Shown: positions 1-8,090, counted from the stretch's first letter. The stretch is DNA of 18,292 nucleotides from Mytilinidion resinicola (GCF_010093595.1 NW_022985455.1:207601-225892); one strand, 5' to 3'. Numbers and translations are program-made. Notes: generated from the sequence alone by a model not told the origin.

Positions 1-100
1 GAGCATTTGGAATTAGTGAGCGACTTAGGCGAGCGAATCGGAGGCCTCGGAGCACCCCTCCGGGCCAATCAGAACGTGGTGAAGCGACAGGGGGGAGGGG

Positions 101-159
101 GTGTGCGATTAGTGAGAGGGGGGTGTGCGATTAGTGAAAAGGGGGTGTGCGATTAGTAG
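101..159. repeat. Three-copy 22-bp tandem repeat
   Basis: The core GTGTGCGATTAGTGA occurs at 101-115 and 123-137, and a third copy differing at the last two bases occurs at 145-159. The period is exactly 22 bp and each copy is preceded by a G-run. A related ATTAGTGAG stands alone at 12-20. The G-rich, strand-asymmetric unit at the window edge could be the terminal part of a transposable element, but no partner end was seen in this window. Confidence 0.9.
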
Positions 160-383
160 CCCCCCTCACAAACTTGCATTTTCATCAGACATGGTACGAG
201 TATGTCTCTGTGCTGATCCGCTAGCCAATTCTTCATACCCCTCTTATAGTGCTTCTATGAGAAGCTTCACTCCATGACGCCTCTTAATCTATCCAGTCTC
301 TGCTCCTCTCAAGCACCTACAACCGCTACTCCAACCGACCACCCACAAATACGTTTACGCCATCCTATCACCCTCCACTCAAG

Positions 384-614
384 ATGCTTCTCGTCTCGCT
401 CGCCCCCAATCCAATCCTCGTCATCACTATCATCATCCTGTAGGCCGCCCTGAACCACGTCTTCCACAAACTGAGCCGCCAAACCAACGAAAATATCAGA
501 AAACTGCAGTAAACGATCGATGAGAAAATGTCGATGCTCGAGGTGGCGGTTTAGTCCAATGAAGAATGCGATTTGATGACTTGGGAGTTTGACGCTCTAC
601 ACGTCGTCATACAG
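384..614 (+). pseudogene. Decayed small gene with hydrophobic N-terminus and helical tail, three in-frame stops
   Basis: Starting at an ATG in good context (CACTCAAGATG), one frame reads a hydrophobic segment (LAPNPILVITIIIL), then an amphipathic, coiled-coil-like stretch (LNHVFHKLSRQTNENIRKLQ, TIDEKMSMLEVAV, SNEECDLMTWEFDALHVVIQ). It is interrupted by TAG at 441, TAA at 510 and TAG at 552. Composition stays protein-like across all three stops, and each stop is one CpA to TpA change from a Gln codon. The open frame runs on to 641; a weak donor (GTAGCT) at 615 may mark an exon end. A related helical frame can be followed after about 676 but is not resolved. No family is recognised. The layout of an N-terminal anchor plus a charged tail resembles other small genes in this window. 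A functional gene using readthrough is unlikely. Confidence 0.5.
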
Positions 615-947
615 GTAGCTTTTTCGCGTTTGGAGACGACATGATATGCAAAGCCGGCGGATTGGCGGTTGGACAGACGACATGGCAAGCCTTGCACCCC
701 TTCAATCGCAATTGCATACACTTACAACCGAGCGATGATGCAAAGAATCGTGTGGCAATCGCGTGTTTGTATCTCTAACAAACTCCAGCCAAACACAAAC
801 GCGAGACCGGTGAGGCTACACGAGTCCGAGATCGTGCTTGACACACACATCTTGCACTGTATATGAGGACGACATACTTCGAAACCTCGGGAATGGAATC
901 AAAATTCAGCATCCAGCTCTCTCTCACTGGCTACTCACATCTAAAAG

Positions 948-2954
948 ATGGAGTTAGCAGTGAAAGCACTCCTCTGGGCCCTCTTCGTATTTTTCATTCT
1001 CGCCACTATCGGAGGTATCGCAGTATGCGTGCTCCGATACCGTCGGCCACTCACGCGCTGCAATAACCGCGATGAAGAAACTGGAGCCAGCGGACAGGCC
1101 ATCGAACTAGAAGACATCCAGGGAGTTGATCCGGGGCCTGGCGCCCAAGGCAATCCAGAAGCACGCCCACTGGGGACTCCAATGATAGTCTTCCAGGGCC
1201 GGTCCAGCGCGCTCTTCGTGGGCAATGCAGGGCCGGCTTCTCAGGGCACGTTCGGGGCTGCCTTCCAGGGTCGTGAAGGGTCAGCATTCGTCCAAGGATT
1301 TGGAGCAGGGCCAGGAAGCATGTCGCAGCACCCCCCTCCTGATGTATCGCCATCGCCTCCGGCAAGTGTGGCTTCATTGCCGGAATCGTGGGGGGCTGTG
1401 ACAGAAGAAGAAGCACCATTCGAGTCCGTGGTGGGAGAACCAGTGGAAGATAATCCCAATGGCCCGGTGGTAGACCCCGTTCGAGAACCGGCACCAGAGA
1501 GATCTCGGAATGAGACGGTGATTGGCATAAGGTACGAGAACACTGCTCCCGGTCCGCCGCCCGTGTTCGGGGCGTCAAGGCTGCATTGGTATTGGTAACG
1601 GACTGAAGAGAAGTGCTGCAGGTCCACCACGTCCACCAAACCCAAATGCCACGGGAAAAGGGTCCCTGGGCCTCAGCAAATGGTACCGAGCCAAGACCAA
1701 GAAGACAAGCGGGGTGAACACGAAGGGCCGCAAGGGATGGGATGGCGGCCGGGAAGGCGAAACGGGGCTGGACTTCGCTATCAGGAAGTTACTGCCGGGA
1801 TCTCTCTAGCGGAGACTCTAGAAAGTAGAGCAGCGTCAAGTCCAGAAAGCAGAGCAACGAAAGCTCCAAAAAGCGGAGCAGCGGAGGCCCCAGAATGCAG
1901 AGACGAGACAGCCAGAGACAATGCCACCAGAGAGGGAACATCCAGAGCGGGGACAACTAGAGACGGGACAACTAGAGACAGAACGACCAGAGACGGAACA
2001 ATCAGAGATAGAGCCGCCAGAGATAGAGATAAAGCCCTAGCAATTTATGACTTGTGGGATTCTTTCAGGGAAGAATTGAGCAAGAGTGTACGAATACGAT
2101 CATCTATGCTCAAGCGGAGGGAGAAGAACTCAGATCATGATTCCCTCTACGATCGTAGCGGGAGCGAGTATTATGGAGGGCGGCGAAGAAGAAGCACTGG
2201 AGACTCCAAAGAAGAGATAGTTCAGACCGAGACTGAGCAAGGTGGACTACCAAGTGTTCAGCTGGATCCGGATGCGGAGAAGTCTGAAAAAGCATACATT
2301 CCCGAAACACGGCCAGAACACGTTACGGAATCTGTGGACAGGACGAAAACGTCACAAAACGACGTAGTTCCGTGCGTGAGCGAACCGAAGAGAAAGAAGC
2401 CGTGGTATGAGTTCCCTCATTCGAGCGACAGTGACGATTCCAGACGACAACGAAACGGCCCAGCAACCCCAGAGGAGACAAATGCAACTGAAGTTAAGTT
2501 GGGTAGTTCATCCGGCGGTCTGCTTGACCTGAGGTTGGATGAGCCTGGAAAAGTGCACAGTTCCGACAATACATCGGCACTAGCTCCCGAGGACCTAAAG
2601 AGGACAGAAACACGACGGGAGACGGACAACAGAACGGGTGAGATGTCGATTTCTTCTCATAGCCAAACCTACCAAAAGCCTCCCCCAGTACCGTTAAAGA
2701 CACTCATTCAGCGGCGTAGGGCTGCCAAGGCCGCTGGTATAGCGGCAGATGGTAGTAGGAGCCGGTGGGAAGATCGTATGGGTACAGAGGGAGGGCCCCA
2801 AGGGCAGTCAAGCGTAGGCGCAGCATCAGCGCCTGTGGGACGGAGAGCTATGGAGCTGGAGAGGCGGATGTCGGAGTCTGGAAGGATGGAATACGATCCG
2901 ACGACCGGCACGTATAAGGAGAAAGATGTAAGGAAGATGCCCTGGAAAGAGTAA
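948..2954 (+). CDS. Single-pass membrane protein with long disordered, pentapeptide-repeat tail (2 exons, 638 aa)
   Basis: Two large ORFs in the same frame (948-1598 and 1680-2954) join cleanly if 1532-1621 is removed as a 90-nt intron. Its donor is AAG|GTACGA, a branch-like ACTGAAG lies about 15 nt from the end, and the acceptor is CTGCAG|G. The frame is preserved and the junction codon is AGG. The product starts with a transmembrane helix at residues 7-28 followed by RYRR, predicting a short outside N-terminus and a cytosolic tail. The rest is low complexity: a Gly/Pro/Glu-rich part, degenerate pentapeptides of the type GTTRD near residues 293-330, then charged segments ending in DPTTGTYKEKDVRKMPWKE. 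Repeat differences fall mostly at third codon positions of this frame, which supports translation. No catalytic domain or known family is recognised. The alternative is two separate genes, with the second starting at 1680. Confidence 0.65.
1911..2030 (+). repeat. Degenerate 15-bp repeats encoding RD-rich pentapeptides
   Basis: Consecutive 15-nt units such as GGGACAACTAGAGAC encode GTTRD, GTTRD, RTTRD, GTIRD and RAARD within the 948-2954 gene. The units differ mainly at codon third positions (GGG/GGA, ACA/ACG, ACT/ACC, GAC/GAT), which indicates selection on the protein. The tract is likely disordered and prone to copy-number change. Confidence 0.75.
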
Positions 2955-3229
2955 GATGCAGAGCTCATGTGTTGTTCAAAATGTACAATAACAGACGGCG
3001 ACGTAATTCTGTGAATCTGTAGACAAGTCGTGAGTCGTCAGTAACAAAACGAAAGTCTCTGCGTTGTGTGCGTCTAGGTGAACTTAGCGTTCGTTTAGCA
3101 CGCTTATATTATATTATATATAGCTGATGTCCGTCCCTTAGTGCCGCAAGACCCACCGTGCCGCAAGATATGAGGGGTACATTGACTTTAAACAACTCAG
3201 ACTCTGCTCATACGTCGATATTTCCTATA
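2955..3229. other. Intergenic stretch with AT tract and short direct repeat
   Basis: No gene is seen here. The stretch holds an AT-rich run (TTATATTATATTATATATAG, about 3105-3124) and a direct repeat of GTGCCGCAAGA at 3141-3151 and 3158-3168. It presumably contains the 3' end of the membrane-protein gene and any promoter of the weak candidate downstream. Confidence 0.5.
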
Positions 3230-3491
3230 ATGGAACCCCTCCCATGGAAAAATTACCTTCGCATTGTCGCCTTCGCGCCCGATATATGGAGAGCCTTCTT
3301 TCATGGCGTAACAGAATTCCTTCACCACAGCACCACTATCGAGCTCTTAACTATCACTTCTGGTGCTTATAAAATGGTCTTTTCCGAGCCTCAGAGCCTC
3401 ACTACCCTACTAGGAAGTTGTCATCAGCCTTGTGGCTGCTTACGCACGCAAATTCATGCAAGTCGCCACCCTGGTCGGTACTTCCGGCTGA
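3230..3491 (+). CDS. Possible small spliced gene, function unknown
   Basis: An ATG at 3230 opens a frame (MEPLPWKNYLRIVAFAPDIW...) that stays open to 3523. From about 3414 another frame looks better (VVISLVAAYARKFMQVATL, stopping at 3491). An intron of about 55 nt (3363-3417, donor GTGCTT, acceptor AAG) would join them into a 68-aa protein with a hydrophobic C-terminal helix. A 37-nt alternative (3377-3413, CTACTAG acceptor) keeps frame too. Both donors are poor, so this may be a relic or a chance ORF. Confidence 0.25.
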
Positions 3492-3810
3492 GGCAATTAC
3501 CAATTCTAGCTAGGACAAAGTGACCCCGCATCTCCGACATAATCATTACGGTGTAATTTACATTGATGGGAGAGCAACACCGGCCTGCGGGGTAGCAAGG
3601 GTAGTAGCAAGGGTAACCTAAAATGGTCTAGCGAGTCTTGGCGAGACAAGGAACGACCATCTATCCTGTTGAACCGTCTCTGTTTTCCTACAGTCATCTC
3701 CGGACTGCTTCTCTTGAGTTCTGATCGCCTCCCTGTGGTCTGATAACATGGTCCTCATTCCCTTCGCCTCCTGAACTCCCTCCAAACGCGCCATTCTAAA
3801 CACGCATCAA
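3492..3810. other. Upstream region of the kinase-like gene
   Basis: No convincing gene is seen. A short tandem motif (GGTAGCAAGG-like, about 3590-3615) is present. A 58-codon minus-strand ORF (3618-3794) is listed under rejected items. Confidence 0.4.
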
Positions 3811-3924
3811 ATGGCATCTAACACAGGGCCATGCCTGCACACTACGAGATCCTTTCTCTCCTTCCTATGGGAGTTTCCTACCAAATGCCTCGAAAACTAC
3901 GATCTCCGAGCAACACACACTTAA
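3811..3924 (+). other. Overlapping upstream ORF, or displaced N-terminus of the kinase-like gene
   Basis: An ATG 20 nt before the kinase ATG opens a 37-codon frame in the next register, with protein-like content (SFLSFLWEFPTKCLENYDL). It ends in a TAA at 3922, inside the kinase gene. It could be an uORF that limits translation of the kinase. It could also be the original N-terminus, separated from the kinase frame by a single indel between about 3905 and 3925. Confidence 0.4.
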
Positions 3925-4703
3925 ATACAATACCATCGAACGCGCGAGAATTTCTCGCCGCCGGGAAAACAGGAGTTGTCTATGGGATTGATCCTGAGAG
4001 AGTGCTGAAAGAGTTTCACGACAGTGATGGGGGCGAAGTTGAACGTCAAGTGTATCAGCAACTCGGTTCGCACCCTAATGTTGCAAAGCTGCTGGAAACC
4101 CAATCGGATGGCTCCATCATTCTCGAGCGAGGCAACTCCATGCGGAAAATCTGTCGAGCTTCCTCCGCAAATGAGATCCCAATTCAGACGAAAGTTAACT
4201 GGCTCAGACACGCAGCTGAAGGATATCAGCATTTACATGATCGCAATATTATTCATGGCGACGTGGGATGTAGCAATCTGATTATAACAAGGGATGGCCT
4301 TGTAAAGTTAATTGACTTTGAAGGCTGCAGTATTGATGGTGGACCAGCAGGTTCCTGCTACGAATGGTTTAGCTACCGCCCATCAGTGCCTAGAGTGAGT
4401 CGACGTACGGATATTTTTGCATTTGGTTGTGTAATCTACGAAGTTTTCACCGGGAGACCACCACACCATGAGCTTGAAGCATCGGATGACCGGTACAGGC
4501 AGGTTGAAGAGCTGTACACAAATAATCACTTTCCCGATGTTACAAATATTCCCTTCGGTCAGTTAATACAGAGTTGCTGGGATGGCGACTTCAGCTCTAT
4601 GGACGAGGTTATTCAGGAGCTAAAGGCGTTTCGCCGAAGGCCCCTCAGTTGGCAGGCTATTACGAGCGACTGGATACGCAAATGGTTTTCTTTCTTTCTG
4701 TAA
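3831..4703 (+). CDS. Divergent protein kinase-like protein
   Basis: This single 290-aa ORF has a full kinase fold signature. It has a glycine-loop equivalent AAGKTGVVYG (residues 43-52), the ATP-binding Lys in VLKEF (K60) and an alpha-C Glu in GEVERQVYQQL. The catalytic loop HGDVGCSN (142-149) keeps Asp144 and Asn149. IDFEG (161-165) keeps the metal-binding Asp but has Glu in place of the DFG Gly. TDIFAFGCVIYEVFTGRPP (193-211) is the alpha-F region, and a subdomain XI helix follows around QSCWDGDF. The usual HRDxK Arg and Lys are both replaced by Gly, a pattern I associate with expanded fungal kinase-like families. Activity is plausible but substrate and pathway are unknown. There is no TM segment. 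The first 40 residues are poorly supported because of the overlapping upstream frame; Met13 or Met19 could also start it. Confidence 0.85.
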   Translation: MPAHYEILSLLPMGVSYQMPRKLRSPSNTHLNTIPSNAREFLAAGKTGVVYGIDPERVLKEFHDSDGGEVERQVYQQLGSHPNVAKLLETQSDGSIILERGNSMRKICRASSANEIPIQTKVNWLRHAAEGYQHLHDRNIIHGDVGCSNLIITRDGLVKLIDFEGCSIDGGPAGSCYEWFSYRPSVPRVSRRTDIFAFGCVIYEVFTGRPPHHELEASDDRYRQVEELYTNNHFPDVTNIPFGQLIQSCWDGDFSSMDEVIQELKAFRRRPLSWQAITSDWIRKWFSFFL

Positions 4704-4836
4704 CTTAGTAACCCAAAATTGGATAAGCTGTGACAGTTTTGACAATTTCTATCCTTCCGCCTTCCCCAAACTCAGGCTCTCCGCCCAAATGTTATTTGAA
4801 TTAAGCTTGCCACCTAACTAATTCATATTGGCAGAC

Positions 4837-5134
4837 CTAGCCAAAATGATCCACCTATTATTTATGAACCAGCATATATAGGAGTAGAGCACGGCCCGCT
4901 TACCCATTTGACTTGGTAGACTTCGACCGCTATCCCAGAGTCACGGCATGCTGGGCACTGACCTCCTTTCCTCGAAGAAAGCTGATCTAGACTTGTATCG
5001 CGCGTTGGATTTTCGCAACCAGAGCCTGGTTTTGGTGATTGAGAACATCTCTTGCGTAGGCGTGTCTCTATCTTATGTTGAACCGGCTTTGTGCACTCGC
5101 CTTGGACAGCAAGGGTGATCCCATAAGTACACAT
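4837..5134 (-). CDS. Small Cys-containing protein, possible 2-exon gene
   Basis: The ATG at 5134 opens MCTYGITLAVQGECTKP and continues to QCPACRDSGIAVEVYQVKW. Paired Cys (GECTKP, GSGC, CPAC) suggest metal binding, and the start resembles small fungal proteins with an MC...CGHTKP-type beginning, from memory only. Unspliced it ends at 4862 (90 aa). A good donor, GTAAGC, starts at 4903 after Trp77; removing 4855-4903 (49 nt, ending AATAATAG) gives a short second exon VDHFG and stop at 4837 (82 aa). No other frame here looks coding. Function is unknown. Confidence 0.4.
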
Positions 5135-5534
5135 GGTGAAGAGTTAAGCCTAGTCGCCTAATAAAATGAGAGGGTAATAGTATTGAGATGATGAATCGTG
5201 AGCTCTAAAAGTATTCTGGTATACTGGTGTTTTGAGGATTGAGAAGTGGGAAGATAGAGGACGTCAGAAATTGGCCAGCAGCCAACTCATCGTATCGATA
5301 ATGCCAAGCGGCTTTTCTACGGGATAAAGTGTTGACTGGCATATCGCCGGCACCCGGTCGCTGCCTTCCCTAACATCTGAGTTAGCCTGATCGCTAGTCA
5401 TGTTTCTTTGGGTCTGAAACGTTCATCAGGTCCAACGCGCGAGACGCTAGTTATACTGAGGAGTGCGTGGCCATCAGCATTGACAGAGAGCCTCAATGAC
5501 TTGAAGGATCACCGGAGCATGTTGAACCGCTTGA
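5135..5534. other. Stretch without a confident gene
   Basis: No complete gene is seen. Between about 5400 and 5583 two plus-strand frames look weakly coding, including SLNDLKDHRSMLNRLNHL. They may be displaced upstream pieces of the zinc-finger remnant that follows. Confidence 0.4.
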
Positions 5535-5852
5535 ACCACTTGCCGAGAGCGTTCACTTTGGCTTTCATCATCAGGGCTTGCAGGTACGTGAATTCGACTC
5601 AAGGCCGTCAGATTTTGCTCTAAGGGTGACCTTGCTTCAGGACACGTATGGGCCTGTCCATGCAAGCTTCCTTCGTGTTCCGACTACGGCAAGTCCTGGA
5701 GCCTACGAAGCAACTTTCTCCTCCATTTGTACGAGCAAGATGCACACAAGACGACAGCGACGACAGCGACGACCGAGGAAATGATTGAAAGAGTGCAGGA
5801 ACAGCTTGAAAAGCCAAATGCACCTGCTGTCGCTCAGGTCATTTTGGAGTAA
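5535..5852 (+). pseudogene. C2H2 zinc-finger gene fragment
   Basis: A strong intron at 5584-5640 (GTACGTGA...CTTCAG, 57 nt) joins two open pieces in one frame. The second encodes HVWACPCKLPSC, SDYGKSWSLRSNFLLHLYEQ and DAH, then a helical Glu-rich tail ending at TAA 5850-5852. Spacing C-x4-C-x15-H-x6-H, with a DYG motif after the second Cys, fits the long-loop C2H2 finger I know from fungal proteins. The upstream piece is open only from 5535 and has no ATG, and neighbouring frames there look partly coding. The 5' part is therefore missing, frameshifted or in an unrecognised exon. It may be a transcription-factor or NACHT-associated finger relic. Confidence 0.45.
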
Positions 5853-6205
5853 TGTCGAATGCTCCCGCGTGTACTACTGTTACTTATGTCAATGCGAACG
5901 GAAATACGAGCAGCACACCTGTTCATGTCACCAAAAACCCAGCAGACCAGGCTATAGTTTGCAAGCCTGCTCTCCTAACTTCGCTAGCTCGATGTTAGTG
6001 ACCACTAGAGCGATCAAACCAAACCAAACGACCGGGTATCTTAAGGGATTATACGATTTAGATGTCATCTTGCGGGAAGTGTTTTCTTAGGCAATTAGTA
6101 AGATTTCGTGATGGGACGGGGAGATCAGTTTAGAGATTCCAATGGAGTACAGGCTGTAGTAAACTTGCATAAAATAGTAACTATTCTCGCGAGGCATCGT
6201 GTGGA
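5853..6205. other. Gap between the zinc-finger and kinase remnants
   Basis: No confident gene is seen. A 48-codon ORF (5852-5998, beginning MSNAPACTTVTYVNANG) overlaps the preceding stop codon. It could be an exon of something unrecognised but has no supporting splice sites. Confidence 0.35.
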
Positions 6206-6988
6206 TTAGAAACACTTTTTAAGTATGGTACCAGTCGTGTCTCTATTGAAGGGATCCGGCTCTATCATATCCCGAATAAGACACTTCCATCTTTGCGGAA
6301 TCGGTTCTAGCACCTTGTCCTACAATTCACCGGCGATACCGTCGTATGAGGTGGTATTCTTATAGAAGCCGGTACCCTTAAGACCTTGTTGTACCCACTG
6401 CGTCTCTTTGATTTGAGTTTCGGTGCGATACGGAGCTTCCTCGTGCAGCATCCCGTGCTGCCACAGCTCGCGACTCTGCGTAGCAAGAGCTAGTGAGAAT
6501 AAAAAGAATGCATGTAGCAGGAGCGGATGAGAACTTACGGTTACTCCCAAAGCGAATATATCAGAAGCAGTGGATGTAATCCCTAGGTTCCACGTTTCTG
6601 GCGGACGATACGGAGCAGTATAGAGCAGATCTAGCATCTTTATAAATGGGCTCAGTGTTACGGCATAGCGGTAGCCTGGTATTAAGAAGAGCGGCATTAG
6701 AAAATAATAACACTAAAGCATTGAGTCGAGACTTACAACTGCCCAGGTCCATGAGCTTTGCTCCTATGATCTCTCCATTCTCAATACGCACCCCGATGTT
6801 CTCCGGCTTGACATCTGAGACTCTGTCAGAGTAAGGAGAACTGTATAGGCAAAGCTCTTACCATGGTGCGCACAGTTCTTCCTACGCATTTCCAAAAGTG
6901 CATGCATCATGGACTTTATCGTCGTAGTGATTGAAGTGTCGGTAGATACGAGCCCAAGGCTACATGCCTCCTTCAAATTGTACTCCAT
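6206..6988 (-). pseudogene. Protein kinase C-lobe remnant, 4 exons, internal TAG
   Basis: Four minus-strand exons (6862-6988, 6737-6814, 6539-6675, 6320-6475) join in frame across GT-AG introns of 47, 61 and 63 nt (donors GTAAGA, GTAAGT, GTAAGT). The product reads alpha-E helix, HHDVKPEN (catalytic Asp and Asn, with the HRD Arg replaced by His), MDLG in place of DFG, PYRPPETW (APE equivalent) and SDIFALGVT (alpha-F). A TAG at 6320-6322 ends it after 165 residues. The same frame then continues for 37 sense codons as a good subdomain XI (IPQRWKCLIRDMIEPDPFNR) to TAA at 6206. The glycine loop, ATP-binding Lys and alpha-C Glu are absent and not found upstream, so the protein cannot be a complete kinase. 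TAG is one CpA to TpA step from a Gln codon. Confidence 0.7.
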
Positions 6989-7313
6989 CTTTTTCCTCCT
7001 AGCAACTTTTGCAGCACTGGCCCTCGTTGGTGTCTACAAGTTGTATAAGAAGTACAAAGCTTCCAGAGAGAAAAGGAAGCGCGAGGAGGCCGCAAGGTTC
7101 GGAGAAAGCCTGGCACGGAGTATAACGCAAAGAACTGATTACCAGCCGTCCGCTCGAGATGATATTGAGCTTGGAGCTATTGTTACGAGGCCTTTGAGCG
7201 GACTAACTTTAGTTCCAGAGCGAGTACGGCCCTTTCCTGCGTATCTTCCTCCACGATCTGAACCGCGACGGCGTTTTGGGGGAGATGGTAATGGAGCCCT
7301 TTTGTGGGCCTAG
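6909..7313 (+). CDS. Small N-anchored single-pass membrane protein (134 aa)
   Basis: The ORF has one clear transmembrane helix (LYSIFFLLATFAALALVGVY, residues 25-44), then a strongly basic stretch (KLYKKYKASREKRKREEAAR) and a polar tail. This predicts a type III or signal-anchor protein with the tail in the cytosol. No family is recognised. The only in-frame Met is the first, and codons 1-27 lie antisense to an exon of the kinase remnant, so the N-terminus may be recently acquired or misannotated. It shares orientation and layout with the next gene, 450 bp downstream, although the two sequences are not visibly related. Confidence 0.5.
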   Translation: MDFIVVVIEVSVDTSPRLHASFKLYSIFFLLATFAALALVGVYKLYKKYKASREKRKREEAARFGESLARSITQRTDYQPSARDDIELGAIVTRPLSGLTLVPERVRPFPAYLPPRSEPRRRFGGDGNGALLWA

Positions 7314-7766
7314 CGTATTGGTAGTTTTCCACAGTTGATGAAATTTTGAGGAAAGAGTTGACAACGACGTGCGCTGTCTTTCGATCGGGGCGGTGGCTGT
7401 GATACCAAGTAGAGAGCACGCTCTTTTGATGAGATGGGATGTCTCTCTCTTGTCCATGCGCTGGCCGTCCATACTTTTGAAGATCCCACAGTATTCAAGG
7501 GTGTTCTAGAGCGCTAAAGGAGCATCAGTAAGGGCACATAAAGTAAGTGACAATGGCCAGCAAGGCTACAAGTGCTACCTTGTATTTAAAACCGTCTCAT
7601 AGCGCGCCTGTTAGCTCGTCTCATGCTTGAAACGTTTTTACCCGACAATGGTCTTTTGTCAAGATCTCGGATATAGGGCGATTCTTCTTCTGCGAAATGA
7701 CTTCGATTTCACGATCGTTTACATTTACTTTATGTCTCCGCGAATTCCGAAGTTCCCTCACCAAGA
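7314..7766. other. Intergenic region, likely terminator and promoter
   Basis: No convincing gene is seen. A TATTTAAAA box at about 7582-7590 lies some 180 bp upstream of the next ATG. Minus-strand ORFs here (7209-7472, 7310-7498) overlap each other and the preceding gene and lack recognisable domains. Confidence 0.4.
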
Positions 7767-8090
7767 ATGATGTTCGCTCCGAATCATGAGTTTGAGCCGC
7801 TTTCGTTCGTACTTGGAATTATCGCAGGCTGCCTCTTCTTAGCACTTGTCCGGACGTGCTATCACTTCGCCAGCCGGGTAAACATGCAAAGAGAGACGAT
7901 AGCATTGGAAGTAGTGAGGGATGTACAGCAGTACGCTGGGGGAAGCCTGGGAGGCGGGACTCCCGATGAAAGGGAGGATCCTGAGCTTTGGCCCACACAG
8001 CCTTTGCGTTTCGTAGGAACTCTGGGCACGGAAGCTTTGGGAAACGATGACACCAAGAACGACGCAGGGAGTTTCGATAGTGGGGTGTGA
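7767..8090 (+). CDS. Small N-anchored membrane protein (107 aa)
   Basis: The protein begins MMFAPNHEFEPLSF, has one hydrophobic helix (about residues 12-29, SFVLGIIAGCLFLALVRT), then a soluble tail rich in Gly, Asp and Glu, with an amphipathic piece (RETIALEVVRDVQQYAGG). Context before the ATG is good (CACCAAGATG). It is predicted to sit in a membrane with a cytosolic tail. No family is recognised. Met1 and Met2 are equivalent starts. Confidence 0.55.
   Translation: MMFAPNHEFEPLSFVLGIIAGCLFLALVRTCYHFASRVNMQRETIALEVVRDVQQYAGGSLGGGTPDEREDPELWPTQPLRFVGTLGTEALGNDDTKNDAGSFDSGV

Noticed and set aside
1677..1809. Alternative frame KWYRAKTKKTSGVNTKGRKG as the second exon of the 948 gene via acceptor 1676
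   Set aside because: It stops at 1807 and would orphan the long downstream frame, whereas intron 1532-1621 gives one continuous 638-aa frame with better splice sites.
3618..3794. 58-codon minus-strand ORF with helical, charged composition upstream of the kinase-like gene
   Set aside because: ATG start is present, but there is no domain or splice support and it lies in the probable kinase promoter.
5852..5998. 48-codon ORF overlapping the stop of the zinc-finger fragment (TAATG)
   Set aside because: Stop-start overlap has no meaning in nuclear fungal genes, and no family or splice sites support it.
7209..7498. Overlapping minus-strand ORFs that might supply the missing kinase N-lobe
   Set aside because: No glycine loop, VAxK or alpha-C motif is present, and they overlap the 3' end of the 6909 gene antisense.
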